A stretch of DNA of 60,076 bases from an uncultured Chromatiaceae bacterium (GCA_945787555.1 CALZJG010000155.1:88015-148090), one strand, 5' to 3'; positions 1-9,702 are shown, numbered from the stretch's first letter. Notes: generated by a model not told the origin, from the sequence alone. Made by a program: numbers and translations.

Positions 1-811
1 AAAGTACTACCCCCAGCACCATGCATGGCATGGCCGCTTCCAGCACCGTGGCGGTGAGGCGGTCGCCTTCCAGGCCGATCACATAGCCCGCGGCCCAGGC
101 GATCAGCGGCATGAGCAGGAGTTGCACCGCCAGCGCCGGTGCCAAAACGGGGAGTCGCCGGAACTGTTGTAAGTCCAGGGTCAAGGCCATGCCCAAAGCA
201 ATCAACATGAGCGGCACTACCCCGTTGGCCAGTGTTTGCAAAAACGCTTCCAGCCCGGAGGGGAAGGCGACGCCGCCGAGATTCAATATCACCGCCGTCA
301 GTGCTGCCCACAGCGGGGGCACTTTTACGAGTGCGAGAAAAGGGCGATCTGCTTCATCGGCGCTGCCGTGCAGGCGTGCCACCATGATGCCGACGGTGAG
401 TAGCAGCGGCGTGCAGGCGAACAGATCGTATTGTATCGCGACACTGCGTGCCCACGGGCCGAAGGTCTTTTCCAGCACCGGCAAGCCCAGATAGGTGGCG
501 TTGGGAAAGGCGGCGGCGAGGATCAGCGCGCCGGCCATGGCCTTGGGCGTGCCGAATCGGCGATAGCCCCACCAGGTTAGCGCCAGGGCGGCGAGCACCG
601 CGAGGGCCGCCACTAGCGCAATGCGCAACGCGTCCCACCCCAGCGGCGCTTTCCACAGGACGATCAGCACCAGCGCCGGCAGCAGCAGGTTGTACACTAA
701 GCCGGTCAGTACGCGCCGCGCGACGGCGATGTCCATGTCGCGCGGCATCAGGAAGCGCCACGCCACGCCGCAGGCGATGAGGGCAGCCATTTGTATCAAG
801 ACAAGTTGCAT
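1..811 (-). CDS. AEC (auxin efflux carrier) family transporter, partial
   Basis: The minus strand is open from an ATG at 811 to the left edge, giving about 270 residues without a stop; the C-terminal end lies outside the window. It is almost entirely hydrophobic helices with short loops, including a central stretch with FPNATYLGLP, which fits the AEC/BASS-like permease fold (usually 10 helices, 300-320 residues). AEC members export or import small organic acids, and substrate cannot be read from sequence. It heads a minus-strand series but is separated from the next gene by 74 bases, so co-transcription is possible. The start lacks a strong ribosome site. Confidence 0.8.
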   Translation of the reverse strand, partial: MQLVLIQMAALIACGVAWRFLMPRDMDIAVARRVLTGLVYNLLLPALVLIVLWKAPLGWDALRIALVAALAVLAALALTWWGYRRFGTPKAMAGALILAAAFPNATYLGLPVLEKTFGPWARSVAIQYDLFACTPLLLTVGIMVARLHGSADEADRPFLALVKVPPLWAALTAVILNLGGVAFPSGLEAFLQTLANGVVPLMLIALGMALTLDLQQFRRLPVLAPALAVQLLLMPLIAWAAGYVIGLEGDRLTATVLEAAMPCMVLGVVL

Positions 812-885
812 GCTGGGGCTCGGGGCCATACTGCGCCGTTACGGCGATGCAACCATAATAACGAAGAGTGGCGCAGTGAGTGCGC

Positions 886-1680
886 TCAGGGGTGATAGCC
901 ACGGCGCAGGGTGCGTTCGCTGAAAACGGCATCATCCAGGCCTACGTTTACGTCTACGTCGAGCATGTCATAGACGGCCGAAACGGAGCTGAGCAAGTTG
1001 CGTACCACCACGGTGCGCCACACCCAGGCCTCGCCGATTTTTTCCCATTTCATGAACTGCTTTTTCACCAGCGCGCCTTGCTTGTCGTAATAGTCCACGC
1101 GCCGCTGCAAGCAGTTTTCCCAGTTGTCAGCTTTCTTGAACCAGTTGACGCGCTTGCTATAGACGAGGTCGTGTTTGGGGGTGCTTTCCACGACATAAAA
1201 ATCCTCGCTCTCTTGACTCGTGTCTTGCACGCGCCGGTGTTCGTCCTCGTCCAAGGCGCGAATGCGCAGATCATCGTCGGTGAAGCCCCAGTCCATGTTC
1301 TTGGGGTCGCGTTGCGAGACGCGGCGCACCATGCGCATCTCGGGTAAGTACACCCACTGGTCGGCCAGTTTGGCGGGATCGGTGTAACCCCAGCGCATGA
1401 AGTTTACGCCCTTGTTGTCCGGGGGGTAGGTGGTGAAGAGGATCACTTTGTCCACCACGCCGTCTTTGCCACCGTAATCCTTCCACAGGCGCAGATATTC
1501 GCTCTTAACCTTTTTGCCGTTCTCGTCGGTGAGCGCGATGAGCAGGTGTGAGCGTTGGTCGTCGCCGGCGTATTTGTAATAGCAGTGCTGGACGATTTCT
1601 GTGCCGCTGAGCGCGGCGGTGTCCGCCCAGGCGGTGGGAGCGAGGACCAATATGGCGAGGCTAAGGAGGCGGGCGTGCAT
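886..1680 (-). CDS. Outer-membrane lipoprotein-sorting-like periplasmic protein (LolA-like fold)
   Basis: 264 residues with a clear Sec signal peptide (hydrophobic core at about 4-17, cleavage after AWA). The mature part has the pattern of the LolA-like family found with RND exporters: an N-terminal YKYAGDD segment, a basic KKVKSEYLRLWKDY strand, the WVYLPEMRMVRRV motif near the middle and a C-terminal VWRTVVVRNL strand. These proteins form an open beta-barrel half that binds lipids; exact role is unknown. There is no lipobox, so it is probably soluble in the periplasm. No RND partner is visible nearby. Confidence 0.75.
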   Translation of the reverse strand: MHARLLSLAILVLAPTAWADTAALSGTEIVQHCYYKYAGDDQRSHLLIALTDENGKKVKSEYLRLWKDYGGKDGVVDKVILFTTYPPDNKGVNFMRWGYTDPAKLADQWVYLPEMRMVRRVSQRDPKNMDWGFTDDDLRIRALDEDEHRRVQDTSQESEDFYVVESTPKHDLVYSKRVNWFKKADNWENCLQRRVDYYDKQGALVKKQFMKWEKIGEAWVWRTVVVRNLLSSVSAVYDMLDVDVNVGLDDAVFSERTLRRGYHP

Positions 1681-2144
1681 GCTTCGTATCTCAGTTTAGG
1701 AGTCGGTAGGGCATGGCATATCTTAGCGAAATTGTCGGCGGAGTTTACGGTTGTTTATGAGGTTGCACGGGCGCGAAACTAAAAAGTCAAACAAATCAGC
1801 AGGCTTTGTTAGACGAAATTATTGGCATCGGTATTGCTGTCTTTACGAACAATTGCGTTGGAGCTATTCGCGCGGCCCGGATAACAACAATCACGACCGT
1901 CCAATTTTCCTTGTGCAAGCCCCCTCTCGAGGGGGTCTTTTTTTTCGCAGCGACGCACGCCAACGCGCCGGCAAACGGGGGCGGCACATTGTTGATTCTG
2001 TAGCTGACGCTGCCGTGGGTCATGGCGAGCGCTCAGGGACAGGTCGCCGCAATATCCTCCCTGCCAGAGGCAGGCGTGGTCGCTGACGATAGTCGCGCTT
2101 GTGCGGCGCAGAAATTGAAGCGCGGTGTGCACGGTTGGTGTGGG
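1681..2144. other. Non-coding stretch between LolA-like gene and serB
   Basis: No convincing gene was found on either strand; the short open frames have no ribosome site or recognisable protein. The stretch contains a plus-strand intrinsic terminator at 1923-1947 although no plus-strand gene precedes it, and a weak promoter-like pair (TTGTCG near 1732, TTATGA 17 bases later). Together these leave room for a small RNA of about 180 nt on the plus strand. A small 6-bp hairpin (CCTGCC-AGA-GGCAGG) sits at 2060-2074. Confidence 0.5.
1923..1947 (+). terminator. Rho-independent terminator without an upstream protein gene
   Basis: CCCCCT-CTCG-AGGGGG forms a 6-bp GC stem with a tetraloop and is followed by TCTTTTTTTT. 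It is oriented for the plus strand, while the genes on both sides are on the minus strand, so it either ends a small RNA or is read weakly in reverse. Confidence 0.7.
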
Positions 2145-3011
2145 TCAATTCTCGATGAGTGAGAGTATCCCGTCCAAGCCGCAGTGATTGAGCGTCGTCT
2201 TGGCTTGCGCTTGCACCGCCGGTTTGGCGTGGTAAGCCACGCTGAGGCCGGCGCGCCCCATCATCAGCAAATCATTGGCGCCGTCGCCGGCCGCCACTGC
2301 CAGTGCGGGGGGCATGTTCAGTTCCTGGCATAGATGAGTGAGAAAGTCCGCCTTGGCCTGGGCGCCGACGATGTCACCCCGGACGCGGCCAGTGAGGTGA
2401 TCACGTTCGATGTCCAGCGTGTTGGCCAGGGTGTAGTCCAATCCCAGGCGCTTTTGCAACCGGCTGGTAAAAAAGGTGAAGCCACCGGAAACCAACGCGC
2501 TCTTGATGCCGCGTTCCTGCAGCCCGGCGATGAGGGCTTCCGCCCCGGGATTGAGGCGCAGCCGTTCATGATAGACGCGTTCCAGCGCGCTGGCTTCCAG
2601 TCCTTGCAGCAACGCTACGCGGCGCGCCAACGATTGTTCGAAATTGAGTTCACCGCGCATCGCCGCTTCGGTAATGGCTGCGACCTGCGGCTTGACGCCG
2701 ATGTAGTCGGCGATCTCGTCGATGCACTCGATACTGATCAGCGTCGAATCCATATCGGTGATGAACAACCGCGCCCGTGCAGGCGCGAAGTCCTCGGGCA
2801 GTACGTTGATGTCGCAGTCGTGTTCGATGCGCAACGCAGTGAGCGTGGCAAGATCCGGTGCGCGTTTGGCGTGCACGCGATAGTGGCTGGCGCGGGCTTC
2901 CAATCCACCTTGCAGGCGTTCGGCCAGCGCGGCGGCGCTGTCGGCGGAGAGTTGCGGGCCTTGTAGGATGATGACGGGCATGAATTCATCTACGCAATAA
3001 ACGACGCGCAT
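2145..3011 (-). CDS. serB: Phosphoserine phosphatase SerB
   Basis: Last step of serine synthesis: hydrolysis of O-phosphoserine. The HAD catalytic motif DMDST is at residues 86-90 (Asp86 nucleophile, Asp88 acid/base), followed by IECIDEIAD, the SGGFTFF motif and the GDGANDL metal-binding motif near 235, in the order expected for SerB. The roughly 80-residue N-terminal part matches the ACT-like extension of gammaproteobacterial SerB. Length 288 is close to the usual size. An alternative start is ATG at 2981; neither has a strong ribosome site. Confidence 0.95.
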   Translation of the reverse strand: MRVVYCVDEFMPVIILQGPQLSADSAAALAERLQGGLEARASHYRVHAKRAPDLATLTALRIEHDCDINVLPEDFAPARARLFITDMDSTLISIECIDEIADYIGVKPQVAAITEAAMRGELNFEQSLARRVALLQGLEASALERVYHERLRLNPGAEALIAGLQERGIKSALVSGGFTFFTSRLQKRLGLDYTLANTLDIERDHLTGRVRGDIVGAQAKADFLTHLCQELNMPPALAVAAGDGANDLLMMGRAGLSVAYHAKPAVQAQAKTTLNHCGLDGILSLIEN

Positions 3012-3048
3012 CTTAGCAAGCGCGTGCCGTTCTTGCAGCTTCTGGCCT

Positions 3049-3738
3049 TCAAAATTGCAGTTCGATGGTGGCTTGAACGTTTAGTTGCAGCCGGCTGCTA
3101 CCCGCCTCACTGGCCAATGGGGGGGCGTCGGCCTCGGCCAGCATCGCCATGCGCGCCATGGGCAGCACGGGCGGCGGGGCACCCAACCCTTGCACGCTGA
3201 GACGCACGATGCGATAGCCCTGCGCGTCTAGGCCGGCCTGGATGCGTTCGGCAGTGCGCTTGAAATTCGCCAAGGCTTGATCCAGTAGTTGCGTTTCGGT
3301 GGCGCGTTGCCGTTCAGGCGAGACCCGAAAGCTCATGGTTTTGATCTGCATATGTTGCTGCAGTTGGCCGGCCAGTTCGTTGAGCGCCGGTAGATCGCGG
3401 CTTTGCAGGGTCAATTCCTGCACACCGCGCCAATGGTGCAAACGGCTTTTTTCGTAGACGGGAAAGGTGCGGTAATCGCCGCTGCGCGCTTCGACATTGG
3501 TCACGGCGCGGGTGAGGGTCAGCCCCCGGCTCATGATTTGATTGAGCATAGCGGCCAGTTGAGCCGGATCGGTGTGTTCCGCCTCCGCCGCCAGCACGAC
3601 CACGGCGAGATCATTGTCCAGTTCGGTGTCCGCCTGCACCGCGAAGTCCACTTGGTCGTAGCGGACTTCCTCGGCATGGCTAACGCTCCCAGGTAAGAAA
3701 CACAGCGCGAGTAGCAGAGTGAATCTGGTTGGCATCAT
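3049..3738 (-). CDS. SIMPL-domain (DUF541) periplasmic protein
   Basis: 229 residues, with a signal peptide (LLLALCFLPGSVSHA, cleavage near residue 22). The mature part alternates strands and amphipathic helices, with VRYDQVDFAVQADTELDNDLAVVVL at the start shortened and lacking some family hallmarks, then the SIMPL pattern of a long helix (lqdqaLANFKRTAERIQAGL) followed by the YRIVRLSVQG strand. SIMPL proteins are poorly understood envelope or oxidative-stress proteins. It lies between serB and hemW on the same strand with no clear operon link to either. Two adjacent ATG codons (3738, 3735) are possible starts. Confidence 0.7.
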   Translation of the reverse strand: MMPTRFTLLLALCFLPGSVSHAEEVRYDQVDFAVQADTELDNDLAVVVLAAEAEHTDPAQLAAMLNQIMSRGLTLTRAVTNVEARSGDYRTFPVYEKSRLHHWRGVQELTLQSRDLPALNELAGQLQQHMQIKTMSFRVSPERQRATETQLLDQALANFKRTAERIQAGLDAQGYRIVRLSVQGLGAPPPVLPMARMAMLAEADAPPLASEAGSSRLQLNVQATIELQF

Positions 3739-3854
3739 GCATCTCCCGCTTGGGTGGGTGAAGTATTCAGTCGTTCAAGGACCGCCCTATTCACTCTTTA
3801 TCCCCGCATAGGGGGAAGCCTGCGATGGGGGTGAGATAGGGCAGATATAGTCAG

Positions 3855-3925
3855 CTCTCTCCCTCCCCGCCCTCATCCTCTCCCTGGCAGGGGGAGGGGG
3901 CATGGTGAGGCGTGCCTTGCTAGGC
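3855..3925. repeat. Intergenic GC-rich repeat, related copy at 17827-17886
   Basis: The stretch is pyrimidine-rich then purine-rich (CTCTCCCTCCCCGCCC ... GGGGGAGGGGG) and ends in GAGGCGTGCC. A second intergenic copy after recG has the same order and ends in GGGGCGTGCC. Both can fold as imperfect hairpins. This resembles dispersed palindromic intergenic repeats common in proteobacterial genomes; no mobility gene is attached. Confidence 0.4.
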
Positions 3926-3942
3926 GCGATTGTAGCAGTGAC

Positions 3943-5106
3943 TTACGCGCCCGGCAGGAACAGTTGCAGCAGGTTATTGAGGTAGGTGCGGCCGCGTGGT
4001 GTGGGGCAGATGGTATTTATATCCCAGGTGATCAGACCTTGCGCCTCAGCTTGTTGCAGCGGTTGTTCGACGACCGCCAGTGGCAAGCCGGTGTGTTGGG
4101 CGAACAGGCTGACGGGAAAGCCCTCGCTGAGACGCAGCGCATTGAGCATGAATTCGAAACCGGCCTCAGTGCGGCCGACGCGGCGTTGCTCGGCGAGGCG
4201 CTGCGACGTCGTGGCTTTCTGCAAATACTCGCGCGGGTGCTTTACCTTGGCGCGTCTGGTGATCTGTTGATGCTGCGCGTTACTCAGCTTGCCATGCGCC
4301 CCGGCACCGATGCCGAGATAGTCACCATACAACCAGTAATTCAAGTTGTGTCGGCAGCGATGACCGGCACGTGCATAGGCCGAGACTTCATATTGTGCGT
4401 AACCCGCCTCCGCCAAGCGCGATTGAGATTGCTCGTGCATGGCCCAGGCGCTGTCATCATCGGGCAGCGGCGGCGGCTGGTGCGCGAATCGCGTGTTGGG
4501 TTCGAGCGTGAGTTGGTAATGGGAGAGGTGGGTGGGCGCAAGCGCGATGGCCTGCGTCACGTCGCCTAGGGCTTGTTCCGGCGTCTGCTCCGGTAGCCCG
4601 TACATCAAGTCGAGATTAATTTCCTCAAAACCCGCTGCATGGGCCGCTTCGGCCGCGGCGATAGCCTCGCGTGCGCTGTGGATGCGGCCCAGGCGGCGCA
4701 ACTTCTCGTCATCGAAACTCTGTACGCCGATGGAGAGGCGATTAATGCCGGCGGCGCGAAACTCGGCCAACTTGACCGCCTCGCTCGCACCGGGGTTGGC
4801 TTCTAGGGTGATCTCGGCTTGCGCATTGAGCGGCAGTAGCGCGCGCAGCTGCGATAGCAGCCGGTCGATGGCTTCGGGCGAGAATAGCGACGGCGTGCCA
4901 CCACCGATGAACACGGTGTCCACTGGCCGTCCCCATACCTCGGGTAATTCTTGCTCCAAGTCGGCGATCAACGCCGCCACATAGGCGTGCTCGGGAATTT
5001 CATCACGAAGCAGATGGGAATTAAAGTCGCAATACGGGCACTTGCGTATACACCAGGGCAAGTGGATGTAAAGGCCGAGAGGCGGTAAGGCGGTGAAGTT
5101 GAACAT
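3943..5106 (-). CDS. hemW: Radical SAM heme chaperone HemW
   Basis: 387 residues, the usual HemW length. The radical-SAM cluster motif CxxxCxxC is at Cys19, Cys23 and Cys26 (PWCIRKCPYCDFNSH), with the DFNSH continuation typical of HemW rather than oxygen-independent coproporphyrinogen oxidase HemN. The GGGTPSL motif follows near residue 70 and the C-terminal HemN_C domain is present. HemW delivers heme to membrane respiratory proteins in other bacteria, which fits a genome with many cytochromes. The gene stands alone, preceded by a 108-base gap to the divergent c-di-GMP gene. Confidence 0.95.
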   Translation of the reverse strand: MFNFTALPPLGLYIHLPWCIRKCPYCDFNSHLLRDEIPEHAYVAALIADLEQELPEVWGRPVDTVFIGGGTPSLFSPEAIDRLLSQLRALLPLNAQAEITLEANPGASEAVKLAEFRAAGINRLSIGVQSFDDEKLRRLGRIHSAREAIAAAEAAHAAGFEEINLDLMYGLPEQTPEQALGDVTQAIALAPTHLSHYQLTLEPNTRFAHQPPPLPDDDSAWAMHEQSQSRLAEAGYAQYEVSAYARAGHRCRHNLNYWLYGDYLGIGAGAHGKLSNAQHQQITRRAKVKHPREYLQKATTSQRLAEQRRVGRTEAGFEFMLNALRLSEGFPVSLFAQHTGLPLAVVEQPLQQAEAQGLITWDINTICPTPRGRTYLNNLLQLFLPGA

Positions 5107-5214
5107 GGCGAGCGGAGTTTAGGCTTGGAGGTTAAAAATTGTAACAAGTTAAGCCATGGTTTGGGGTGGCCGATGAGAGTGCGGCTAAGATAGCAGCACT
5201 TCTAGGGAGTTTAT

Positions 5215-8200
5215 TTGCACGTGATTGCCAACGCGCAGGCGATGAGCGCCACCAAAGCGCCGCCTATCTGGGAGATAGGCGGCGTGTCGATTTACATCGT
5301 CATCTTCGCCTTTGTAAGTCATGTCATGCCGTTGAACCAGGTTCAGGCCCATTGGTGGGCGGATCTGGCCTGGACTCTGGCCGCCTTGGCGACGACCCTC
5401 AAATGCTGGCATGCCGCTGCGCAGGTGCAGGGCGAGCAACGTAGCGCCTGGCGCTGGTTTAGCGTCGCTCATGCGGCCTGGTTTCTGGGAATCCTGGTAT
5501 GGGATTACCATGAATTGGTGGAAGGGGTGGTTACGCCGTTTCCCGCCTGGTCCGATTTCGGCTTCATGGCGTTCGCACCGTTGTTCATGCTCGGATTGCT
5601 CGCGTTGCGCGCCGGAGTGCCCAACACCTCATTCACGGTGGTTCAGGTCAGCAAGTTGGGCATCATCATCTGCGCCTTGCTAATCATTCACCTGTTGATC
5701 TTTGTAGGGGCCATCCAGGCATTGCAGGAGTCGCGCCTGTACCTGTATGCCGCGTTGGCCTATCCGGTCTTGTACATGTCGGCCTTGTTGTACGGGATTG
5801 TTGCACTTTGGCAGCCGATCGATCGCGGCAATTGGCCTGCCTTGTTGTTGATCGTTGTAGGGCTGGCCGTGCATGCCTTCACCGATACGCTCTATGCCTA
5901 TGCTTTGCTTGGGCAGAGCTATGAGGTCGGCAACTACCTGGACGTGTTTTGGCTGATCGGTTTCGGTTGCGTCTATCTGGCGGCGGCATTCCAAGCTCGC
6001 AATGCTACCGCCAAGATTGGTCCGGACGCGAGGCAGCTGGTTAGTATGCTGCGTTTGGATATGGTGGTGCCTAATGGGCTTGTGTTTGTCGTAGTCGCGG
6101 TAGCGGTGGTATTCCGTGACAATTTGCAGCTCGCGGTCGACTACCATTTGCTTACCTTGATCGCGCTGTTGATCGTGTTCCAGTTCGCCAGCGAATTAGC
6201 CAGCCATGAGGTGCAAAGTAAGATCAGCGCGCAATTGCGTGCCAGCGAGCAGCGCCTCTCGACGCTGCTGGCCACCCTCCCCTATGGCGTACAGGAGAAC
6301 GATGCCGAGGGGCGGATTACTTATGCCAATCCGGCCCATGACAGATTGCACGGATATGACCCTGGAGGACTGGTCGGGCTTAACATTTGGGACATGATTG
6401 CGAATGAATCCGAGCGGGAGAACTTGCAGCAATACGTGCGTTACTTAGTGCGCGAACAGCCGCACCCCACGCCCTATTTCTCGGTTGACAGAAAACAGGA
6501 CGGCACGCTGGTCGATGTGCAAGTGGACTGGGATTACAAGCGTGATGCACTGGGTCGGGTGATCGGCTTTGTGTCGGTATTAACCGACATCACCGCACGG
6601 CGGCGTGCCGATGAGGCGTTGCGCCAATCGGCGGCGGTATTCGAAAGCGCGACTGAAGCCATCATCATCGCCGACGTTCAGGCCAACATCGTGGCCGTCA
6701 ACAAGGCTTTCTGCGTCATTACCGGGTATAGCGAGGCGGAAGTCGTGGGCAAGAATCCACGCCTGATGCGGTCGGGTAAGCATGATCGCCATTTCTATGA
6801 AAAGCTATGGGGCAGAATTGCGGAGACCGGCCGTTGGCAGGGCGAGATTTGGAATCGGCGCAAGAACGGGGAGATTTTCCCCGCCTGGCAGTCCATCACC
6901 GCCATCCTTGATGACGAAGGTGCGGTGCGTCACTACGTCTCGGTGTTCTCCGACATCAGTTCCATTAAACAATCCCAGGAACAACTCGATTATCTGGCCT
7001 ATCACGACCCCCTCACCGCGCTGCCCAACCGTCTGTTGTTCGAAGATAGACTGGAACATGCGCTCACGCGCGCGCGCCGCGAGCGGCATCAAGTGGCGGT
7101 ACTGTTTCTCGATCTCGATCGTTTCAAGAATGTAAACGACAGTCTCGGTCATCCGGTTGGGGATGAGTTGCTGCTCAAGGCCGCCGATCGATTGTTGCAG
7201 CAAGTGCGGAAGGAAGACACGGTGGCGCGTTTGGGAGGCGATGAATTTGTCATCGTCATGGAGCAAATCGACGATCCGCAGGATGCCGCGGTGTTGGCAC
7301 GCAAGCTCATCACTACGATCCATGAACCTCTCGACATCAAGGGGCATCTATTGCAGGTCACGGTGAGCATAGGGATTAGCATTTATCCGCGTGACGGTGA
7401 ATACGTCGAAACGCTGGTGCGCAATGCCGATGCCGCGCTGTATCGCGCCAAGGAAGAAGGTCGCAACGACTTTCAGTTCTACACCGCCGAGTTGACCACC
7501 AGTGTCGCCGAGCGCCTAGACTTGGAGACGGCGCTGCGCGGCGCACTGGCTCGCGGCGAATTGCTGTTGCATTATCAGCCGCGTTTGGCGTTAAGCGGTG
7601 GCGCCGTCGTGGGCGCAGAAGCACTATTGCGTTGGCAGTCTGTGAAGCATGGCCTGATCTCGCCTGATCGTTTCATACCCTTGGCTGAGGAAACCGGTCT
7701 CATCGTGGCTATCGGTGAGTGGGTGTTGCGCGAGGCCTGTCGGCAAGCGCGGCAGTGGCTGGATATGGGGGCGCAGTTTGACACCATCGCCGTGAATGTG
7801 TCCGGCGTACAAATGCAGCGCAGCGACTTCGCCGAGATGGTGGCGAGCGCCTTGGCGGACAGCGGTTTGCCCGCACGGCACCTGGAGCTGGAAATCACTG
7901 AGGGCTTCATCATGCAAAAAGCCGAGCAGGCGATTGCGATGCTGGCGCGCCTCAAGGCACAGGGCGTGAGTATCGCCATCGACGACTTTGGTACCGGCTA
8001 TTCGTCGCTGAGTTACTTGAAGCGCTTGCCCATCGATAATTTGAAAATCGATCGCTCCTTTGTGCGGGATATCCCACAAGATCAGGACGACGAAGCCATT
8101 GCCCGCGCCGTTATCGCCCTGGCCAAGAGCCTGCGCTTGAAGGTTATCGCCGAAGGTGTGGAAACAAGTGAGCAGGAAGCATTCTTGCAAGACCGCGGCT

Positions 8201-8283
8201 GCGACGAAGCGCAGGGCTATTTCTACAGCCGTCCCCTGCCGGCTGAAAGCTTTCTTGAATGGATGCGTGGCCGGCGCGGCTAG
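5215..8283 (+). CDS. Membrane PAS-PAS-GGDEF-EAL cyclic-di-GMP protein
   Basis: 1022 residues: an N-terminal membrane sensor of about eight helices (residues 15-320), two PAS domains (about 345-460 and 470-590), a GGDEF domain with intact GGDEF at 674-678 preceded by an RxxD (RKED) inhibitory-site motif, and an EAL domain with intact EAL at 802-804 and DDFGTGYSSL near 925. Both catalytic signatures look active, so it could make or degrade c-di-GMP. The TTG start at 5215 is preceded by AGGGAG at 5204-5209; ATG 5242 is an alternative. It converges with rdgB, overlapping by four bases. Confidence 0.92.
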   Translation: MHVIANAQAMSATKAPPIWEIGGVSIYIVIFAFVSHVMPLNQVQAHWWADLAWTLAALATTLKCWHAAAQVQGEQRSAWRWFSVAHAAWFLGILVWDYHELVEGVVTPFPAWSDFGFMAFAPLFMLGLLALRAGVPNTSFTVVQVSKLGIIICALLIIHLLIFVGAIQALQESRLYLYAALAYPVLYMSALLYGIVALWQPIDRGNWPALLLIVVGLAVHAFTDTLYAYALLGQSYEVGNYLDVFWLIGFGCVYLAAAFQARNATAKIGPDARQLVSMLRLDMVVPNGLVFVVVAVAVVFRDNLQLAVDYHLLTLIALLIVFQFASELASHEVQSKISAQLRASEQRLSTLLATLPYGVQENDAEGRITYANPAHDRLHGYDPGGLVGLNIWDMIANESERENLQQYVRYLVREQPHPTPYFSVDRKQDGTLVDVQVDWDYKRDALGRVIGFVSVLTDITARRRADEALRQSAAVFESATEAIIIADVQANIVAVNKAFCVITGYSEAEVVGKNPRLMRSGKHDRHFYEKLWGRIAETGRWQGEIWNRRKNGEIFPAWQSITAILDDEGAVRHYVSVFSDISSIKQSQEQLDYLAYHDPLTALPNRLLFEDRLEHALTRARRERHQVAVLFLDLDRFKNVNDSLGHPVGDELLLKAADRLLQQVRKEDTVARLGGDEFVIVMEQIDDPQDAAVLARKLITTIHEPLDIKGHLLQVTVSIGISIYPRDGEYVETLVRNADAALYRAKEEGRNDFQFYTAELTTSVAERLDLETALRGALARGELLLHYQPRLALSGGAVVGAEALLRWQSVKHGLISPDRFIPLAEETGLIVAIGEWVLREACRQARQWLDMGAQFDTIAVNVSGVQMQRSDFAEMVASALADSGLPARHLELEITEGFIMQKAEQAIAMLARLKAQGVSIAIDDFGTGYSSLSYLKRLPIDNLKIDRSFVRDIPQDQDDEAIARAVIALAKSLRLKVIAEGVETSEQEAFLQDRGCDEAQGYFYSRPLPAESFLEWMRGRRG

Positions 8284-8873
8284 TTAGAGGGCAAGGCGGC
8301 GATGAGTTTTGCCAGCGCCTGGCCGCGATGGCTGATGCGATTTTTGACATCCGGGGTAAGCTCGGCGGCCGAGCATTCATGAGTGGGGACATAGAACACC
8401 GGGTCGTAGCCGAAGCCGTCATTGCCGCGCGCGGCGAATAACACCCGCCCTTCCCAGGTGCCTTGCACGATCAACGGCGTGGCGTCGGTGGCGTGACGCA
8501 GGTAGATCATTACGCACCGAAAGCGTGCGCGGCGTTCCTGCTCGGATACCTCGGTCAAATCGGCCAGCAGTTTGTTGCGATTATCTTGGTCGCTCGCGGT
8601 GGGTCCGGCATAGCGCGAGGAATAAATGCCCGGTGCGCCGTCGAGGGCGTCCACTTCCAAGCCCGAATCGTCGGCGATGGCGGCCAGGCCAGTGTGCTGG
8701 GCGGCGTTGCGTGCCTTGAGTATGGCGTTTTCCACAAAAGTCAGGCCCGTTTCTTCCGCCTCGGGCACGCCGAATTCGGACTGCGGCACGATCTGCCAGG
8801 CGCCGCCTTGCAACAGCTGATTGATTTCGCGGACCTTGCCGGTGTTGCCGGTTGCGAGCACGATGCGCTGCAT
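8280..8873 (-). CDS. rdgB: dITP/XTP pyrophosphatase RdgB (Ham1 family)
   Basis: House-cleaning enzyme that hydrolyses inosine, xanthosine and related triphosphates to monophosphates. The N-terminal LATGNTGKVREI nucleotide-binding motif, the IADDSGLEVDAL catalytic motif and the GFGYDPVF motif are all present. At 197 residues it has family length. It is next to rph on the same strand, a pairing common in proteobacteria, although a 112-base gap with an inverted repeat separates them. Confidence 0.95.
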   Translation of the reverse strand: MQRIVLATGNTGKVREINQLLQGGAWQIVPQSEFGVPEAEETGLTFVENAILKARNAAQHTGLAAIADDSGLEVDALDGAPGIYSSRYAGPTASDQDNRNKLLADLTEVSEQERRARFRCVMIYLRHATDATPLIVQGTWEGRVLFAARGNDGFGYDPVFYVPTHECSAAELTPDVKNRISHRGQALAKLIAALPSN

Positions 8874-8911
8874 GCGTATGACCCTCGAGAGAAAGCTGGA
8901 GATGAAAGACT

Positions 8912-8974
8912 AACCACGGAGATCACGGAGATTGATCACGTACTTTGGACTTGCTTCTCCGTGTTCTCCGGGTT
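8912..8974. repeat. Imperfect inverted repeat between rdgB and rph
   Basis: The left arm AACCACGGAGATCACGGAGA (8912-8931) and right arm TCTCCGTGTTCTCCGGGTT (8956-8974) are near-perfect inverted complements, and each arm contains two tandem ACGGAG units. The element resembles the dispersed CACGGAGA-type intergenic palindromes seen in many proteobacteria. It may act as an mRNA hairpin between the two genes. Confidence 0.6.
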
Positions 8975-8985
8975 TATCGATCTCT

Positions 8986-9702
8986 TTACTCTGCCAGCAC
9001 TGCGCGTTGTTTCTCAATGAGTTCGCCGATGCCTGTTTTGGCCAGTTCTAGCATGGACATGAGTTCATCCATGCGGAAGGCATGGCCCTCGGCGGTGCCT
9101 TGCACTTCGATGAAGGCGCCGGCCTCGTTCATCACCACGTTCATATCGGTCTCGGCATCGGAGTCCTCGGGATAGTCGAGGTCTAGAACCGGCTCGCCCT
9201 GGTAGATCCCCACCGACACCGAGGCGACTTGGCCGTAGAGGGGGTTCTTTTGCAGCGTGCCCTGTTTCTGCAAGTGGCGCACGGCATCCATCAGCGCCAC
9301 GTAGCCACCGGTGATGGAGGCCGTGCGGGTGCCACCGTCGGCTTGGATGACATCGCAGTCCACGGTGATGGTGCGTTCACCCAGCGCGGCCAAATCGACT
9401 ACGGCGCGCAACGAGCGGCCGATGAGGCGCTGGATTTCGAGCGTGCGCCCGCCTTGCCGGCCTTGCGAGGCTTCTCGGCTCATGCGTGCGCCGGTGGAGC
9501 GTGGCAGCATGCCGTATTCGGCGGTCACCCAGCCGCGGCCGGTGCCTTTGATCCAACGCGGTGTGCGCTCGTCCACGCTGGCGGTGCACAAGACACGGGT
9601 GTCGCCGAATTCCACCAACACCGAGCCTTCGGCGTGCTTGGTATAGCGGCGGGTGAGTTTGATGGGGCGTAGTTGATCGGGGCGACGGCCGCTGGGGCGC
9701 AT
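8986..9702 (-). CDS. rph: Ribonuclease PH
   Basis: 238 residues, family length. Phosphorolytic 3'-to-5' exoribonuclease that trims tRNA 3' ends. It begins with [14 protein letters not shown], and contains the phosphate-binding region ending GRSLRAVVD, the [20 protein letters not shown] core and LDLDYPEDS, all diagnostic. It is transcribed away from yicC across a 230-base divergent region. Confidence 0.96.
   Translation of the reverse strand: MRPSGRRPDQLRPIKLTRRYTKHAEGSVLVEFGDTRVLCTASVDERTPRWIKGTGRGWVTAEYGMLPRSTGARMSREASQGRQGGRTLEIQRLIGRSLRAVVDLAALGERTITVDCDVIQADGGTRTASITGGYVALMDAVRHLQKQGTLQKNPLYGQVASVSVGIYQGEPVLDLDYPEDSDAETDMNVVMNEAGAFIEVQGTAEGHAFRMDELMSMLELAKTGIGELIEKQRAVLAE

Noticed and set aside
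1751-2132. Short protein-coding frames on both strands in the gap before serB
   Set aside because: No ribosome site, no hydrophobic or domain pattern, and they run through a terminator hairpin.
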